From: Gammaproteobacteria bacterium | GTDB taxonomy: Bacteria; Pseudomonadota; Gammaproteobacteria; Thiohalobacterales; Thiohalobacteraceae | Direction of reading: 5' to 3' | NCBI GenBank assembly: GCA_018819175.1 | Contig: JAHJQQ010000050.1 | Coordinates: forward strand, 81,029-145,028 | DNA: 64,000 nt | Shown here: piece by piece, positions 33,156-41,760 of the stretch | Position numbering within the stretch: position 1 is the stretch's first letter | How the letters are laid out: each line of letters begins with the position of its first letter | The notes under the pieces: generated by a model | Told to the model about the DNA's origin: nothing | Databases searched by the model: none | What the model saw: only the letters and a program-made list of their open reading frames with translations | Program-made: the position numbers and the translations under genes

Positions 33156-34043
33156 ATGACCACTGAACAACACCCGGCCAGCCTGGGCGATTATCTGCGT
33201 GGTCTGCCGCAGTATCTGTTGCCGCATCACGCCTTGTCGCGTATGGTGCTCGCCGCGACGCGTGTCGAGGCACGCTGGTGGAAAAATCTGCTCATCAGCG
33301 CTTTTCGACGCCGCTTCGATATCGATATGTCGGTCGCGCAAGAACCGGATGCGCTGGCCTTCAACAGCTTCAATGCCTTCTTCACCCGCGCGTTGCGCGA
33401 TGATGCGCGACCGATCACCAGTACCGCCGGGAGTATTGTCTGTCCTGTCGATGGCCGTGTAAGTCAGGCAGGAAAAATCGCAGGCGATCGTATCTTCCAG
33501 GCCAAGGGCCGCGATTACAGCCTGCTGGAACTGTTGGGCGGCGATGCCGATCTGGCAGAGCGCTTTCAGGACGGCGAGTTCGCCACGTTGTATCTGTCAC
33601 CACGCGACTATCACCGCATTCATATGCCGCTTGCCGGACGCCTGACCGAAACCGTGTACGTGCCGGGTAGATTGTTCAGCGTCGCGCCGCATACCGTGCG
33701 CAGCGTGCCGCGCGTGTTCGCGCGCAATGAACGCCTGGTTGCCCTGTTCGATACCGAGGCGGGCCCGATGGCGATGGTGCTGGTGGGTGCCCTGTTTGTC
33801 TCCTGCATCGAAACCGTCTGGTCCGGGGTGGTCACGCCGCCGCACGGCTACCAGATCCGCCGCCAGAATTTTGCGGACGCACCCCATCCCGTACAGCTGG
33901 CGCGCGGCGCCGAAATGGGCCGCTTCAATATGGGTTCAACAGTCATCCTGCTGTATGGCAAACAACGCGTGGACTGGATTCGCGAATTGACCGCCGGCCA
34001 GCCGCTGCGTATGGGCGAGCAGATCGGCCAACTGCGCGGTTGA
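33156..34043 (+). CDS. psd: Phosphatidylserine decarboxylase proenzyme
   Basis: Psd makes phosphatidylethanolamine at the inner membrane. The proenzyme cleaves itself before a serine that becomes the pyruvoyl group; here the site is FNMGSTVILLYG with Ser261. The usual tripeptide LGST is MGST, a mild variant. Other motifs are VCPVDGRVSQAGKI and SPRDYHRIHMP, with the catalytic histidine. Length 295 is typical of gammaproteobacterial Psd. It lies 15 bases past the PCuAC gene. Confidence 0.95.
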   Translation: MTTEQHPASLGDYLRGLPQYLLPHHALSRMVLAATRVEARWWKNLLISAFRRRFDIDMSVAQEPDALAFNSFNAFFTRALRDDARPITSTAGSIVCPVDGRVSQAGKIAGDRIFQAKGRDYSLLELLGGDADLAERFQDGEFATLYLSPRDYHRIHMPLAGRLTETVYVPGRLFSVAPHTVRSVPRVFARNERLVALFDTEAGPMAMVLVGALFVSCIETVWSGVVTPPHGYQIRRQNFADAPHPVQLARGAEMGRFNMGSTVILLYGKQRVDWIRELTAGQPLRMGEQIGQLRG

Positions 34044-34128
34044 CCCAATATCGCCAGATAATGTCGGCACTGGCTGGCGGACTCTGGTATCCTTGCCGAC
34101 CGATTCAGTGACCCCTTCGGATCTGGCC

Positions 34129-34926
34129 ATGCACCCCATGCTCAACATAGCCACGCGCGCCGCACGCAGCGCGGGCGACCTGATTGTGCGATCTCTGGAT
34201 CGCGCGGATCAGCTCACAATCATCAGCAAAGACCGCAATGATTACGTGTCCGAAATCGACCGTCAGGCCGAAGACACGATTATCCGCGCCCTGCGAAAGG
34301 CCTACCCGCACCACGGCATTCTGGCCGAGGAAAGCGGCCATCACGACGGTGATGAGTATCAATGGGTCATCGACCCGCTCGACGGCACCACCAATTTCCT
34401 GCACGGATTTCCGCAGTTCTCGGTTTCGATTGCGCTGTTGCACAAGGGCCGGCTGGAACAAGGCGTGGTCTACGATCCGTTGCGTCAGGAAATGTTCACC
34501 GCGACCCGCGGCGCCGGCGCCATGCTCAACAACCGCCGATTGCGGGTCAGCTCGCGCAACGGCCTATCCGGCGCCCTGCTGGGTACTGGATTTCCCTATA
34601 AGATCCACGACCATCTGGATGCCTACTTGGCGATGCTCAAGGATCTGATCAAGGAAACCGCCGGCATCCGTCGGCCGGGCTCGGCCGCGCTGGATCTGGC
34701 CTATGTCGCCGCCGGACGCTTGGATGGCTTCTGGGAGATAGGCTTGAACACCTGGGATCTGGCGGCCGGCGCCTTGCTGATTCAGGAGGCAGGCGGCATC
34801 GTCGGCGATTTCACCGGCGGCCCCAGTTTTCTGAAAAGCGGGAATATCGTGGCGGGGAATGCCAAAGTCTTCGCTGCCCTGATCAAGGCCATCCGCCCGC
34901 ATCTTCCTGCCGAATTGGGCGGCTGA
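34129..34926 (+). CDS. suhB: Inositol-1-monophosphatase family protein
   Basis: The 265-residue protein matches SuhB. It starts MHPMLNIATRAARSAGDLIV. The metal site contains ILAEESG and the hallmark WVIDPLDGTTNFLHGFPQFS. The C-terminal motif is NTWDLAAGALLIQEAGG. SuhB hydrolyses myo-inositol phosphate and, in E. coli, also acts in rRNA antitermination complexes. The ATG at 34129 fits the family start; an upstream ATG at 34093 would add 12 unrelated residues. Confidence 0.94.
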   Translation: MHPMLNIATRAARSAGDLIVRSLDRADQLTIISKDRNDYVSEIDRQAEDTIIRALRKAYPHHGILAEESGHHDGDEYQWVIDPLDGTTNFLHGFPQFSVSIALLHKGRLEQGVVYDPLRQEMFTATRGAGAMLNNRRLRVSSRNGLSGALLGTGFPYKIHDHLDAYLAMLKDLIKETAGIRRPGSAALDLAYVAAGRLDGFWEIGLNTWDLAAGALLIQEAGGIVGDFTGGPSFLKSGNIVAGNAKVFAALIKAIRPHLPAELGG

Positions 34927-35036
34927 TTCGAACGCCAAATCACTCAAGTTTCAGCGCTTCTGACCCGACATACTGGGTAACTAGCATGATCTGGCAGCAC
35001 CGCTGCAGCCAGGTCACCGGCAGGAGCAGACAGACC

Positions 35037-35282
35037 ATGCGCACCCCCCATTTCAGCCATTCAGAACGTGCAAAACAGGCCCTGGAAATGACCATGCGGG
35101 ATGCCCTGGATGGCCTGGAGGAATTGGCGAGCCTGGATGTCTACTGGTTCGAATCCGGCTGCCTCGAAATCCTCGGCATTGAACCACCGACACGTAATTC
35201 GGCAACCGTCACCCCCCTGCACCGCTCCACCCATCCGGCCAAGATACTGAATTTCGACCAGAATCGTCGCAAGACCGGTTGA
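35037..35282 (+). CDS. Hypothetical protein, 81 residues
   Basis: The ATG at 35037 has GGAG eleven bases upstream. The product begins MRTPHFSHSERAKQALEMTM and has an amphipathic helical first half with DGLEELASLDVYWFESGC. It then turns basic at the end (FDQNRRKTG). It has no signal or membrane helix. The frame is open to 34986. I do not recognise it; coding is supported by composition and ribosome site only. Confidence 0.5.
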   Translation: MRTPHFSHSERAKQALEMTMRDALDGLEELASLDVYWFESGCLEILGIEPPTRNSATVTPLHRSTHPAKILNFDQNRRKTG

Positions 35283-35405
35283 CGAAACCGATACCCGTAG
35301 TCAGAGCGGGTGCATTTCCCTTCTGCAATTATTGTGTTATACAAGGCCTAAGCCCGGTTTCCGTCGGGATCCCGACCGCCCACAGCAAAGAGGCTGGTGT
35401 ATAAC

Positions 35406-35741
35406 ATGAAAGCAATGCTGCTTACGTTTCTGACTCCCCCCCTGGCCGCCTGCCGCTATGGCTGTGCCGGCTGCTGCGCCGCACCCATCGGCGTGTTCTG
35501 GCTGACCGGCATTATCAGCATCCTGTATGGCGCTATCTGGGGCGGCCCCGCTGAGGGCACCGGCTGGCAAACGGTCATGCTGGGCATTGGTCTCTGGGGC
35601 ACAGCCGCACTCTGGGCTATTTTCACCATTCGTGGCGCCGATGAAGACAAATGCGCAGAACGTTCCAGCACCCTGTGCAGCAAGATCCTGCCGAGCGTGG
35701 ATGAAACCGACCCCTTCGACGAAGTCCGCAAAGCCAGGTAA
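35406..35741 (+). CDS. Cysteine-rich small membrane protein
   Basis: This 111-residue protein starts at ATG 35406 (MKAMLLTFLTPPLAACRYGC). A Cys-rich turn, ACRYGCAGCCAAPIG, sits between two hydrophobic stretches; a third helix is GTAALWAIFTIRG. The hydrophilic tail contains two more cysteines and ends DPFDEVRKAR. The CxxxCxxCC cluster at the membrane edge could bind metal or a cluster, but I know no characterised homologue. It is followed by a strong bidirectional terminator. A 14-bp palindrome (GTCGGGATCCCGAC, 35363-35376) lies in its leader. Confidence 0.65.
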   Translation: MKAMLLTFLTPPLAACRYGCAGCCAAPIGVFWLTGIISILYGAIWGGPAEGTGWQTVMLGIGLWGTAALWAIFTIRGADEDKCAERSSTLCSKILPSVDETDPFDEVRKAR

Positions 35742-35763
35742 TTTTCCCCTGACCTGAAATGCA

Positions 35764-35785
35764 AAAACCGCCCTGATGGGCGGTT
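35764..35785. terminator. Bidirectional intrinsic terminator
   Basis: AAAACCGCCCTGATGGGCGG followed by TTTTGTTGT forms a short GC stem (CCGCCC/GGGCGG) flanked by A-run and T-run. It lies between the 3' ends of the Cys-rich gene (plus) and secF (minus), so it serves both. Confidence 0.92.
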
Positions 35786-35812
35786 TTGTTGTATGTGCCA
35801 GCAATTATTCTA

Positions 35813-36742
35813 TCAGGGGGTACTGTCTACCTCCGCCCCTTCTTTCTTGACCGGCATCAGATCGGCCTTACTGAGACCCAACGCCAGCACCGTCGCACTC
35901 GCGACATAGATCGACGAGAAGGTGCCGATAAAGATACCAATGATCAGCGCCAGCGAGAAACCATGGATCACCTTGCCGCCGAAGAAATACATGGCGACAA
36001 CAACCAGCAAGGTTGCCACCGAGGTCATGATGGTCCGCGACAGCGTCTCGTTGATAGACGCGTCGATCACTTCTGTGGGTGTAGCCTTGCGTATGCGCCG
36101 GAAGTTTTCGCGGATACGATCAAACACCACAATGGTATCGTTCAGCGAATAACCGATCACCGCCAGCACCGCCGCCAACACCGTCACATCAAACTCGATC
36201 TGGAACAGACTGAATATGCCGATGGTGACAATCACGTCATGGACAGTGGCTACAATCGCGCCGATGGCAAACCGATATTCGAAGCGCAACGCCACATAAA
36301 TCAGAATACCCAGCAACGCATAGGTTATCGCCAGCCCACCTTTCTCCGCCAATTCCTGGCCCACTTGCGGGCCAACAAATTCGATACGACGCATCTCCAC
36401 GCCGGCAGGACCAGCCTTGAGTGCCTGTAAGACCCGCTCACTCAGCGCCGCGCTGCTCTCGTCACGTGGCGCGATGCGGATCAGCACATCCCGCGCACTT
36501 CCAAAATGTTGCACTTGAGCATCGGAAAAATCGCCCGCCAGCGCCCCACGCACCGCATTCAAATCCGCGGCCTCCGGGTAGGCCACTTCAATCAGCGTAC
36601 CGCCGGTGAAATCGATGCCGAAGTTGAAGCCCTTGGTAAACACCGATACGAGACAGACCAGTGACAGCACCACAGAGAACACAACCGCAAACTTGCGTTT
36701 GTCCATGAAGCCGACATGGCTGGTGGCCTTAAAGAATTCCAT
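35813..36742 (-). CDS. secF: Protein translocase subunit SecF
   Basis: SecF works with SecD to drive late stages of Sec export with the proton motive force. The 309-residue protein has six membrane helices, starting RKFAVVFSVVLSLVCLVSVF. The signature FGIDFTGGTLIEV follows, and the fourth helix carries VIGYSLNDTIVVFDRIRE, the functional SecDF motif. It is separated from secD by 19 bases and forms the conserved yajC-secD-secF operon. Confidence 0.97.
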   Translation of the reverse strand: MEFFKATSHVGFMDKRKFAVVFSVVLSLVCLVSVFTKGFNFGIDFTGGTLIEVAYPEAADLNAVRGALAGDFSDAQVQHFGSARDVLIRIAPRDESSAALSERVLQALKAGPAGVEMRRIEFVGPQVGQELAEKGGLAITYALLGILIYVALRFEYRFAIGAIVATVHDVIVTIGIFSLFQIEFDVTVLAAVLAVIGYSLNDTIVVFDRIRENFRRIRKATPTEVIDASINETLSRTIMTSVATLLVVVAMYFFGGKVIHGFSLALIIGIFIGTFSSIYVASATVLALGLSKADLMPVKKEGAEVDSTP

Positions 36743-36761
36743 GCTTCATCCCCTGTAGGCG

Positions 36762-38627
36762 TTAGATGGATAACCGGTCGACGCGCCGGCCACCGTAGAC
36801 AAGATTGGCCATGGCACGAGTGACCATGATAGCGGTGAACATCGAGGTGAGAATGCCCAGCGACAACACCACGGCGAAGCCCTTGACCGGCCCGGTTCCG
36901 AAACTGAACAACACCAACGCGGCGATCAGGGTGGTGATATTGGCATCGGCAATCGTTGAAAAAGCCTTCTCGTAACCCGAATGAATGGAGGCCTGCGGGC
37001 TGTTGCCGTTGCGCAATTCCTCACGGATACGTTCATTGATAAGCACGTTGGCATCCACGGCCATACCCACGGTCAGTACGATACCGGCGATACCTGGCAA
37101 GGTCAGCGTGGCCTGCAGCATCGACAGTAAGGCGATGAGCAAGACAATATTCAGTAGCAGCGCAACATTGGCAAACAGGCCAAACACTTTGTAATACACG
37201 CCCATGAACAACAGCACCAGCGCCAATCCGATCACCACCGACATGAAACCCTGATTGATGTTATCGCGCCCGAGGCTTGGGCCCACTGTGCGTTCTTCGA
37301 TGATCTCAATCGGAGCTGCGAGCGCTCCGGCACGTAACAGCAGCGCCAGATTACGTGCCTCCTGTGGATTGTCGAGGCCGGTGATTTGGAAACGGTTGCC
37401 CAGCTGTCCCTGAATGCGCGCTATATTGATGACTTCCTTGACCACGCTCTTGTGTTTAACCGGCTCGCCATTGACCTCGCGGGTTTCCACCTTGTTCTCG
37501 ATGAACACCACGGCCATCAGCTTGCCGATATTGTCCTTGGTGGCATTGGACATCTGGTGGCCACCCTTGCTGTCCAGATTGATAAAGACAGCGGCACCAC
37601 CGCTGTCCTGATCGAAACCGGAGGACGCATCGGTGATGTAGTCACCGGTCAGGATCACTCGACGATCAAGCAGGACCGGATCACCATTACGTTCGTTATA
37701 AAGCTCACTACCGGCCGGCACATGCCCGGAGTTGACCGCATCAAGCACATTGTGACTTTCGTCGACCATGCGGAATTCCAGGGTCGCGGTCGCACCGAGA
37801 ATCTCCTTGGCACGCGCGGTGTCCTGCACACCGGGCAACTGTACAACCACACGGCTGTCTCCCTGCTGCTGAATCACCGGCTCGGCAACACCCAGCTCAT
37901 TCACCCGATTACGCAGTGTTGTGATGTTCTGTTGAAGTGCGAAATTGCGGATGTCACGGCGCTCCTGATCGCCGATGGTTGCCGTCACCAGCCACTTATC
38001 GACAGTCTCCGAGGTCGAGAATTCCAGGCTGTCGTATTCCTTATTCAAAGCCTCCAGGGCCTGATCGCGCTCCTCGGCAGTGCGGAACTGCGCGACCACG
38101 CCACCGGATCCACGCACAACCGTTATGTAGCGGATCGGCTCATCGCGCTTACGCAACAGATCCCGGAACTCGCCGACATAACGCGCCTCGGCCTGATCGA
38201 CCGCCGCATCCATATCGACTTCCATAAGAAAGTGCACACCACCGCGCAGATCCAGACCCAGATACATGGGCAAGGCGTTAATGGCATGCAACCAGCCGGG
38301 TTCGGCGCTCGCCAGATTCAGCGCGACCACAAACTGCTTGCCGAGCGTCTTGCCCAGCAGATCAGCGGCCTTCAGTTGCAACTCGGTATCGCGAAACCGA
38401 ATCAGTATCTGTTCCTGCAGCAGCTCGACGCTCATCGGTGTAATACCGGCCTCGCTCAAGGCCGTACTCACCCGATCCTGCACGGCCGCATCGACCTGCG
38501 CATTGCGGGTTGCCGAGATTTGAATCGCCGGATCCTCACCATACAGGTTGGGCAACGCATACAGCGTGCCCACGACCAAGATCACTGCAATCAACAGGTA
38601 CTTCCACGTCGGGTACTGATTGATCAT
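36762..38627 (-). CDS. secD: Protein translocase subunit SecD
   Basis: SecD has an N-terminal helix (YPTWKYLLIAVILVVGTLYA), the motif LGLDLRGGVHFLMEVD, a large periplasmic domain, and five C-terminal helices with GMAVDANVLINERIREELRN, the proton-relay region. I chose the ATG at 38627 (621 residues) because MINQYPTWKYLL aligns with the E. coli start MLNRYPLWKY and AAGGA lies upstream; the frame is open to a TTG at 38648. Confidence 0.97.
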   Translation of the reverse strand: MINQYPTWKYLLIAVILVVGTLYALPNLYGEDPAIQISATRNAQVDAAVQDRVSTALSEAGITPMSVELLQEQILIRFRDTELQLKAADLLGKTLGKQFVVALNLASAEPGWLHAINALPMYLGLDLRGGVHFLMEVDMDAAVDQAEARYVGEFRDLLRKRDEPIRYITVVRGSGGVVAQFRTAEERDQALEALNKEYDSLEFSTSETVDKWLVTATIGDQERRDIRNFALQQNITTLRNRVNELGVAEPVIQQQGDSRVVVQLPGVQDTARAKEILGATATLEFRMVDESHNVLDAVNSGHVPAGSELYNERNGDPVLLDRRVILTGDYITDASSGFDQDSGGAAVFINLDSKGGHQMSNATKDNIGKLMAVVFIENKVETREVNGEPVKHKSVVKEVINIARIQGQLGNRFQITGLDNPQEARNLALLLRAGALAAPIEIIEERTVGPSLGRDNINQGFMSVVIGLALVLLFMGVYYKVFGLFANVALLLNIVLLIALLSMLQATLTLPGIAGIVLTVGMAVDANVLINERIREELRNGNSPQASIHSGYEKAFSTIADANITTLIAALVLFSFGTGPVKGFAVVLSLGILTSMFTAIMVTRAMANLVYGGRRVDRLSI

Positions 38628-38679
38628 CCGAATCCAATCCTTCAGCAAAGGAGAAAGGCTGAGCCGATCCCCAACATTA

Positions 38680-39006
38680 TTAGAGTTCTTTAACAGCGTC
38701 CTTGGGCATCAGTGCAGCAACCGCGGCGCGCTGTACCTTGACCTCAACACCATCCGATACCTGCAATTTGGCGAAATTCTCGCCCAGATCGGTGACCTTG
38801 CCGAGCAATCCGCCGTTGGTGACCACCCAGTCGCCCTTCTTCAGGCCTTGGACCATGGCCTTGTGTTCCTTGGCGCGTTTTTGCTGAGGACGGATCAGCA
38901 AAAAGTAAAACACCACGAAAATCAGGATCAGGGGCAGAAAACTCATAATTGGATCGGGCTGTGCCGGCGCATCGGCCGCCCACGCCTGAGAGATGAAGAA
39001 GCTCAT
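38680..39006 (-). CDS. yajC: Sec translocon accessory protein YajC
   Basis: YajC is a small single-helix protein bound to SecDF. The 108 residues include a short N-terminal segment, a helix (PIMSFLPLILIFVVFYFLLI), then RPQQKRAKEHKAMVQGLKKG and DWVVTNGGLLGKVTDLGE, the standard YajC pattern. AAGGA precedes the ATG. It sits between tgt and secD as in most gammaproteobacteria. Confidence 0.96.
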   Translation of the reverse strand: MSFFISQAWAADAPAQPDPIMSFLPLILIFVVFYFLLIRPQQKRAKEHKAMVQGLKKGDWVVTNGGLLGKVTDLGENFAKLQVSDGVEVKVQRAAVAALMPKDAVKEL

Positions 39007-39086
39007 GTTGGTTCCTTAAAAGTGAACATACTGACGTGACCACCACTGGCTGGAAGTCCCTGCGCCGAGTGGCAAAACGGCCGGTA

Positions 39087-40202
39087 TTATGGCACAGGCG
39101 GCACGGCTTGGTCGCGCCTGGCGTAGAAATCGGCCACAAAATCCGTCAGCCTTCCGGCGGATATGGCGTCGCGCAGGCCCCGCATCAAGGTCTGGTAGTA
39201 ATAAAGATTATGCAGGGTGTTCAGGCGCGCCCCCAGAATCTCGTTGCACTTATCCAAATGGTAGAGATAGGCCCGGCTGTAGCGGCGACAGGTGTCGCAG
39301 TCGCATTCCGGGTCCAATGGGCCGGTATCGGTCCGATTGGCACTGTTACGGAGCTTGACCACCCCGCTATGGGTGAACAGATGGCCATTGCGCGCATTGC
39401 GGGTCGGCATCACGCAATCGAACATATCCACGCCGCGACGGACCGCCTCGACAATGTCTTCCGGACGGCCGACGCCCATCAGATAGCGTGGCCGATCAGA
39501 CGGCATCCGCGGCATCAGATTATCGAGGATATGCAGCCGTTCCGGTTCAGTCTCACCCACCGATAAGCCACCGATGGCGTAACCGTCGAAACCAATCTCG
39601 GCGAGACCCTGCAGCGACTCGCTACGCAAGCCCGGATACATACCGCCTTGAATGATACCGAACAGCGCATTGGGATTCTCCGCATGCGCCTGCTTGGAAC
39701 GTACCGCCCAGCGCAACGACATCTCCATCGAGGTCCGCGCCTGCAGCTCCGTCGCCGGATAGGGCGTGCATTCGTCGAAGATCATCACAATGTCCGAACC
39801 CAGTGCACGCTGCACGGCCATGGATTCCTCCGGACCGAGGAACACCTTCGAGCCGTTGATCGGCGAACGGAAGGTGACACCCTCCTCGGTGATTTTGCGC
39901 ATATCACCCAGGCTGAACACCTGGAAACCGCCGGAGTCGGTCAGGATCGGCCCCGGCCATTGCATGAAGTCATGCAAATCGCCGTGCGCGCGCATGATTT
40001 CCACACCGGGACGCAACATCAGGTGAAAGGTGTTACCAAGGATAATCTGTGCACCGGTCGCCGCGATTTCTTCCGGCAACATCGCCTTGACCGTGCCATA
40101 AGTACCGACCGGCATGAAGGCCGGTGTGTCAATCACCCCTCGGGACAGGTGTATTTTTCCACGCCTACTCTGACCGTCGGCATTCAATAATTCAAATCGC
40201 AT
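39087..40202 (-). CDS. tgt: Queuine tRNA-ribosyltransferase
   Basis: Tgt exchanges guanine 34 for preQ1 in tRNAs with GUN anticodons. Motifs are PVGTYGTVKAM, the nucleophile region LTDSGGFQVFSLG, GGLSVGE, and the C-terminal zinc site CDCDTCRRYSRAYLYHL with a later histidine. The ATG at 40202 gives 371 residues; 20 upstream codons in the open frame lie within a repeat. QueA, the next enzyme of queuosine synthesis, is upstream, but a 409-base repeat-filled gap separates the two. Confidence 0.96.
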   Translation of the reverse strand: MRFELLNADGQSRRGKIHLSRGVIDTPAFMPVGTYGTVKAMLPEEIAATGAQIILGNTFHLMLRPGVEIMRAHGDLHDFMQWPGPILTDSGGFQVFSLGDMRKITEEGVTFRSPINGSKVFLGPEESMAVQRALGSDIVMIFDECTPYPATELQARTSMEMSLRWAVRSKQAHAENPNALFGIIQGGMYPGLRSESLQGLAEIGFDGYAIGGLSVGETEPERLHILDNLMPRMPSDRPRYLMGVGRPEDIVEAVRRGVDMFDCVMPTRNARNGHLFTHSGVVKLRNSANRTDTGPLDPECDCDTCRRYSRAYLYHLDKCNEILGARLNTLHNLYYYQTLMRGLRDAISAGRLTDFVADFYARRDQAVPPVP

Positions 40203-40220
40203 GGCACACCAGTTGCAAGT

Positions 40221-40535
40221 GACAAGATACAAGATGCAAGTAAATACACTGCTGTCCCACAAACTCCCTCTCCCTTCCGGGAGAGGGTTGGGGAGAGGTT
40301 GTCAAAATAGAAAACTGCTTGAATATTAATTCCCTCATCCCAGCCTTCTCCCGGGTGGGAGAAGGAACTCTTTGTTTTTTTACCAAGGGTGATTCCATGT
40401 CCTCTATCGTCGTTAAATGAGTTAGGAGCTGCGATTAACGCCTGGATCGAACCCCGATCAAGATTATGTGGGACAGCAGTGAAGTAAATACGTTTCTACT
40501 TGCATCTTGCATCTTGCATCTTGGCTCTTGTCTCA
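40221..40535. repeat. Composite palindromic element between queA and tgt
   Basis: The outer arms are ACAAGATACAAGATGCAAG (40221-40239) and its heptamer-type reverse complement CTTGCATCTTGCATCTTG (40499-40516). Next come CACTGCTGTCCCACA (40247-40261) and its exact inverse TGTGGGACAGCAGTG (40467-40481). Inside are two palindromes: CTCTCCCTTCCGGGAGAG (about 40268-40285), followed by GGTTGGGGAGAGG, and CCTTCTCCCGGGTGGGAGAAGG (about 40344-40365). The whole looks like a compound mobile or recombination-derived element. No open frame is present. The remainder to 40611 is described with the heptamer repeat and queA-tail copy. Confidence 0.8.
40499..40535. repeat. Heptamer tandem repeat, copy B (CTTGCAT type)
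   Basis: CTTGCAT occurs three times in tandem, followed by CTTGGCT and CTTGTCT, so a seven-base unit CTTGNNT is repeated five times. It lies immediately before the diverged copy of the queA 3' end. A similar array overlaps the true queA terminus at 40615-40645. Confidence 0.85.
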
Positions 40536-40590
40536 CTCTATACACATCGCATCGTTGTAACCGAAAAACCGGTAACGCTGGTCAAGGTAG
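40536..40590 (-). pseudogene. Diverged second copy of the queA 3' end
   Basis: On the minus strand this reads QRYRFFGYNDAMCIE and a TGA stop. The end of the intact queA reads QRYRFFSYGDAMYLE. The DNA words CATCGCATCG and GAAAAACCGGTAACGCTG are shared, and both copies are followed by a heptamer array. It is thus a short duplicated fragment about 110 bases beyond the intact copy, without start codon or the rest of the gene. Confidence 0.8.
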
Positions 40591-40611
40591 AAAATCCAAG
40601 CAAATAGACCA

Positions 40612-41658
40612 CTACTTGTATCTTGACTCTTGACTCTTGTCTCTCTCCAAATACATCGCATCGCCATAACTGAAAAACCGGTAACGCTGTTCGACAGCAT
40701 GCCGGTACGCCTTCATCACCGGCTCGTATCCGGCGAAGGCGGACACCAGCATCAACAAGGTGGATTCCGGTAAATGGAAATTCGTTACCAGCGCATCAAT
40801 CACCTGGAACTCGAAGCCCGGTATGATGAACAGGCGCGTATCACCCGTATACGGCTGCAACGTTCCGTTACGCGCGGCCGTTTCCAGACTGCGCACCACC
40901 GTGGTTCCTACCGCCACCACACGCCCGCCGTGCGCCTTGGTCTCGGCGATGCGTGCGCAGGTCTCGGCACTCACCTCGACCCATTCGGCATGCATGATAT
41001 GCGCATCCAGATTCTCGACTCGCAATGGTTGAAAGGTCCCGGCACCCACATGCAAAGTGACCTGCGCAGTGTTGATGCCTTGGACGCGCAACTGCCCCAG
41101 AAAATCGGTATCGAAATGCAGGCCCGCCGTCGGCGCCGCCACGGCGCCCGGCTGCCGCGCGAATACCGTTTGGTAGCGTTCACGATCGGCGCTGGCATCC
41201 GGACGGGTAATGTACGGCGGCAGCGGGATATGGCCATGCTGTTCCAGCAACGTCAAGACATTGTCCTGACCGGCCATTTCCAGAATAAAAAAATCCTCTT
41301 CACGGCCCAGCACCACAACCTCAATAGCACCTTCCAAGTGCAGTTGCGCACCGGTCCGGGGCGGCTTGCTGGCTCGGATCTGCGCCAAGACTCGATGCTC
41401 ATCCAGCACCCGCTCCACCAACACCTCGATGCGCCCGCCGCTGTCTTTGACACCGAACAGCCGTGCCGGAATCACGCGGGTATCATTGAGCACCAATAAA
41501 TCACCGGCGCGCAGGAGCTGTGCGAGATCACGAAACTGGCGGTCATGGATCTGCCCCTCGGCATTCAGGCACAGCAAACGACTCGCCGCACGTTCCGCAA
41601 GCGGCACCTGGGCGATGAGGTCAGAGGGAAGATCGAACGAGAAATCACTGCGCTGCAT
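40612..41658 (-). CDS. queA: tRNA preQ1(34) S-adenosylmethionine ribosyltransferase-isomerase
   Basis: QueA adds the ribosyl part of SAM to preQ1 in tRNA, making epoxyqueuosine. The start MQRSDFSFDLPSDLIAQVPL is typical, LLVLNDTRVIPARLFG and AAPTAGLHFDTDFL follow, and the end YRFFSYGDAM is the conserved C-terminus. ATG 41658 gives 348 residues. The last nine residues (DKSQESRYK) are encoded by a heptamer repeat (40615-40645) and are not family-like. They appear to replace the normal tail after the array invaded or expanded at the stop codon. Confidence 0.95.
   Translation of the reverse strand: MQRSDFSFDLPSDLIAQVPLAERAASRLLCLNAEGQIHDRQFRDLAQLLRAGDLLVLNDTRVIPARLFGVKDSGGRIEVLVERVLDEHRVLAQIRASKPPRTGAQLHLEGAIEVVVLGREEDFFILEMAGQDNVLTLLEQHGHIPLPPYITRPDASADRERYQTVFARQPGAVAAPTAGLHFDTDFLGQLRVQGINTAQVTLHVGAGTFQPLRVENLDAHIMHAEWVEVSAETCARIAETKAHGGRVVAVGTTVVRSLETAARNGTLQPYTGDTRLFIIPGFEFQVIDALVTNFHLPESTLLMLVSAFAGYEPVMKAYRHAVEQRYRFFSYGDAMYLERDKSQESRYK
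40615..40645. repeat. Heptamer tandem repeat, copy A, inside the queA 3' end
   Basis: CTTGTAT, CTTGACT, CTTGACT, CTTGTCT follow in tandem. The array encodes the C-terminal tail of QueA on the minus strand, ending at the stop codon at 40612-40614. Because seven is not a multiple of three, each unit gained or lost would change the tail and its stop. Confidence 0.85.
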
Positions 41659-41760
41659 GGCGCGGCATGGTAGCACAGCACGGCTTGCCGATCCGTCCAT
41701 ATGCCTTATACTAGCGCCCTTGCCGCACCCCAGTAGATATCACGGTGGTGCGGTGGCTTG

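Noticed and set aside
34986..35036. Use of the upstream ATG at 34986 for the 81-residue gene
   Set aside because: No ribosome site precedes it and the added residues are Cys/His/Arg-rich and unlike the rest.
37386..38693. 435-residue plus-strand frame opposite secD
   Set aside because: It is antisense to a clear SecD over its whole length, has a His/Gln-rich composition typical of reversed coding DNA, and shows no domain.
40221..40535. Insertion sequence between queA and tgt
   Set aside because: No transposase frame or IS-type ends are seen; only short palindromes and heptamers are present.
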